From Gorsachius magnificus (Eukaryota > Chordata > Aves > Pelecaniformes > Ardeidae): 64,000 bases of DNA. This document shows, one piece after another, positions 62,297-64,000 of this stretch (position 1 is its first letter; each line of letters starts with the position of its first letter). The DNA lies in NCBI GenBank assembly GCA_034008185.1, contig CM067087.1, forward strand, positions 43,418,590 to 43,482,589, in the 5' to 3' direction. The translations under genes were made by a program, and so were the position numbers. The notes beneath the pieces were generated by a model. That model worked only from the letters and a program-made list of their open reading frames with translations, made no database searches and was not told the DNA's origin.

Positions 62297-64000
62297 CTCG
62301 TATACAGCTTTTATTTATCATTTGAAAACCCTCACCTGCATTTCACTTATTGGGAATTAAGGAGATCAATGCCCTTTTCAATAATAAAAGGCCTTTCCAC
62401 TTGCTCATAGTCTTATTCAGAGCCAGCTATGCCAGTCTTCAATATATACATCATTCTAAAAATCTTCTTCTCTATATATGCAGTAAATTTTTAGAATCAA
62501 AATCCAACCATAAAGCCAGATTTAGATTCATCAAATAAACCAGAAATTAATGTGTTGATTGACAGAAAACATGAGGTATCTGAAATTATACAGAGTCAAC
62601 TGCATTAGAGGGCTTCAATTCATCCAAACTTTCACTGGGGACTTGCTGATTTTCTGATCGCACTGGATGCACTGATGAGTTAGGACTCTCTCTTGGTAGC
62701 AGAATCCTGTTCAGAGATCCAACATTAGTGAATCTCTACAGCACTGCCAGCCCAGGGCATACAGAAGCTATCAGTTGTCATAGATAACAAGATACAGATG
62801 ATTCATCCCCACTAATTTCAGTTAATTAAAGCAAAATGAGCAAATAAGCCTTGTAACCTTTCTATTGGTTTCAATGGAAGTTAGATCAAGAACAGAAGAC
62901 ACTAGTATTAGCAATGCTCTTAAGACTGTATGAAGGATAATTAGGGAAGTAAGCAGATTCTCTTCATAATACCGAGTGCTGTAATATGGAGACATCACTG
63001 GGGCCAGTTTCTGGTTTAAAACCTGGTAAATTGGAATTATGTCCACAAAATCAGGATTTATCTCCACAAAAGTCTTGCAAGACAAAGCTAGATATTAGCA
63101 GGAAGTCAGACTTCAATTGTCCTTAACTACAACCTTTCCAAGTTTCTTTGCTTCTTCTGTCCCTACAATAACACCTGTGTTATCTCATATTGATATTAGA
63201 TATGTATTATTATTCTAATAACTAATTATTAAAAAATTTTTTTAATCCCATCTGTTCACTTTACCAGTTGTTTTTTTTTTTTTTTTTTTGTAATATGCAT
63301 TTTGACTTTTTTTAATTAGGGATTTGCAGAAGGAATAAACAGGAATTGGCATGGCACTGCAAAGAGAAAATATTTCTATGTTTTCAGTGACCAAATAATT
63401 GAAAAAAATGTGGCTATAAGTGACTGATGGAACAGCTGAGTAACTTCTGTCATAAAGAATAAGATTATCCTTTGCTACTATAAAGGACTCCTGGAGAAGC
63501 CTGAACAAATGTTTCTGCTCTTCATGCACTCAGTCCTAAAGTAGTCCTTGCATATGGTGTATGTTGCATTTTCATTTTAGCAAAATTGGCATTCGTACTT
63601 ATTCACACTGCCTGATGGCTTGGCCCATTCCTTTGAAGAAAGGACCATTTGAAACACAGCATTGAGAGTTATCTGGGAAAGGCAAAATGGCATGTATTGA
63701 AGATCCTGAAGAGCTGCCATGTGCTTATACAAGCGCTCAGATATTTTCTTGTCTATGTTGTTTATATTGTTCTCCATAATTCTGTGCTCTATGACTCTCA
63801 CTCAGGATAGATCAGGAAGTATTTGCTCCCATGAATTTATTTCTTAGTCTTATGGGACAGCTGGATATGAGGCTCTGAAGAAAACATTGATATAAAAATA
63901 ATTATGCTCATTTTAAAGACAGTCAGTGCCTAACATTCTCACACTTTTTTGCTCCATATTCATTGGTTGTATGTTGAAGTAGAGAATAACAGAGGTTTGC
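62297..64000. other. Intergenic DNA, no gene seen
   Basis: This is AT-rich sequence with only short open frames (for example 62822-63085 and 63242-63529, minus strand) that lack domains. A T tract is listed separately. Confidence 0.6.
63271..63289. repeat. T homopolymer, 19 bases
   Basis: An uninterrupted T run in AT-rich intergenic DNA. The poly-Lys stretch it creates on the other strand is not a protein feature. Confidence 0.9.

Noticed and set aside
1..64000. CRISPR arrays, bacterial operons, tRNA or rRNA genes, phage-like systems
   Set aside because: The window is vertebrate nuclear DNA; no regular spacer arrays, ribosomal sequence or tRNA-like foldable gene was recognised, and no novel multi-gene system is present.

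Overview
The window is animal nuclear DNA and almost certainly comes from a bird. Three things show this: an intron-split vertebrate butyrylcholinesterase gene (BCHE), several CR1 LINE copies with the avian octamer-type 3' tail (repeats of ATTCTATG), and a solo LTR of a common avian endogenous retrovirus type. The many short open frames outside these features lie in AT-rich, non-coding DNA. The LTR type and one CR1 subfamily suggest a neoavian rather than a galliform bird; that is an inference from memory of repeat families.

Layout. Positions 1-4974 are the 5' part of BCHE intron 2. The large BCHE exon 2 (4975-6487, minus strand) carries the signal peptide and about five sixths of the enzyme, including the whole catalytic triad. 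Intron 1 runs 6488-9616. A non-coding exon 1, recognised by its resemblance to the human 5' untranslated exon and by a perfect donor site, ends at 9617. The promoter should lie just above about 9745. BCHE exons 3 and 4, which encode the C-terminal tetramerisation segment, were not found and should lie beyond the left edge.

From about 9.9 kb to 64 kb I found no convincing gene. This agrees with BCHE lying next to a large gene desert in other amniotes. What can be identified is mostly repeats: a possible decayed ERVL-type LTR with a primer-binding-site-like sequence (13.2-13.8 kb); CR1 copies at 19.5, 29.1, 30.7, 33.2 and 34.4 kb; older CR1 remnants at 23.0, 24.0, 25.3 and 37.6-38.7 kb; and an intact-ended solo LTR with a 5-bp target duplication at 27.8-28.4 kb. 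There are also microsatellites and a perfect 130-bp tandem duplication at 62.0-62.3 kb.

The stretch 27.8-34.8 kb is a small insertion cluster. A few non-repetitive, CpG-containing or homeobox-motif-rich blocks are possible regulatory elements, but this cannot be shown from one sequence. I found no undescribed multi-gene system. The most useful observations are the BCHE details, the perfect tandem duplication and the dated-looking repeat insertions.
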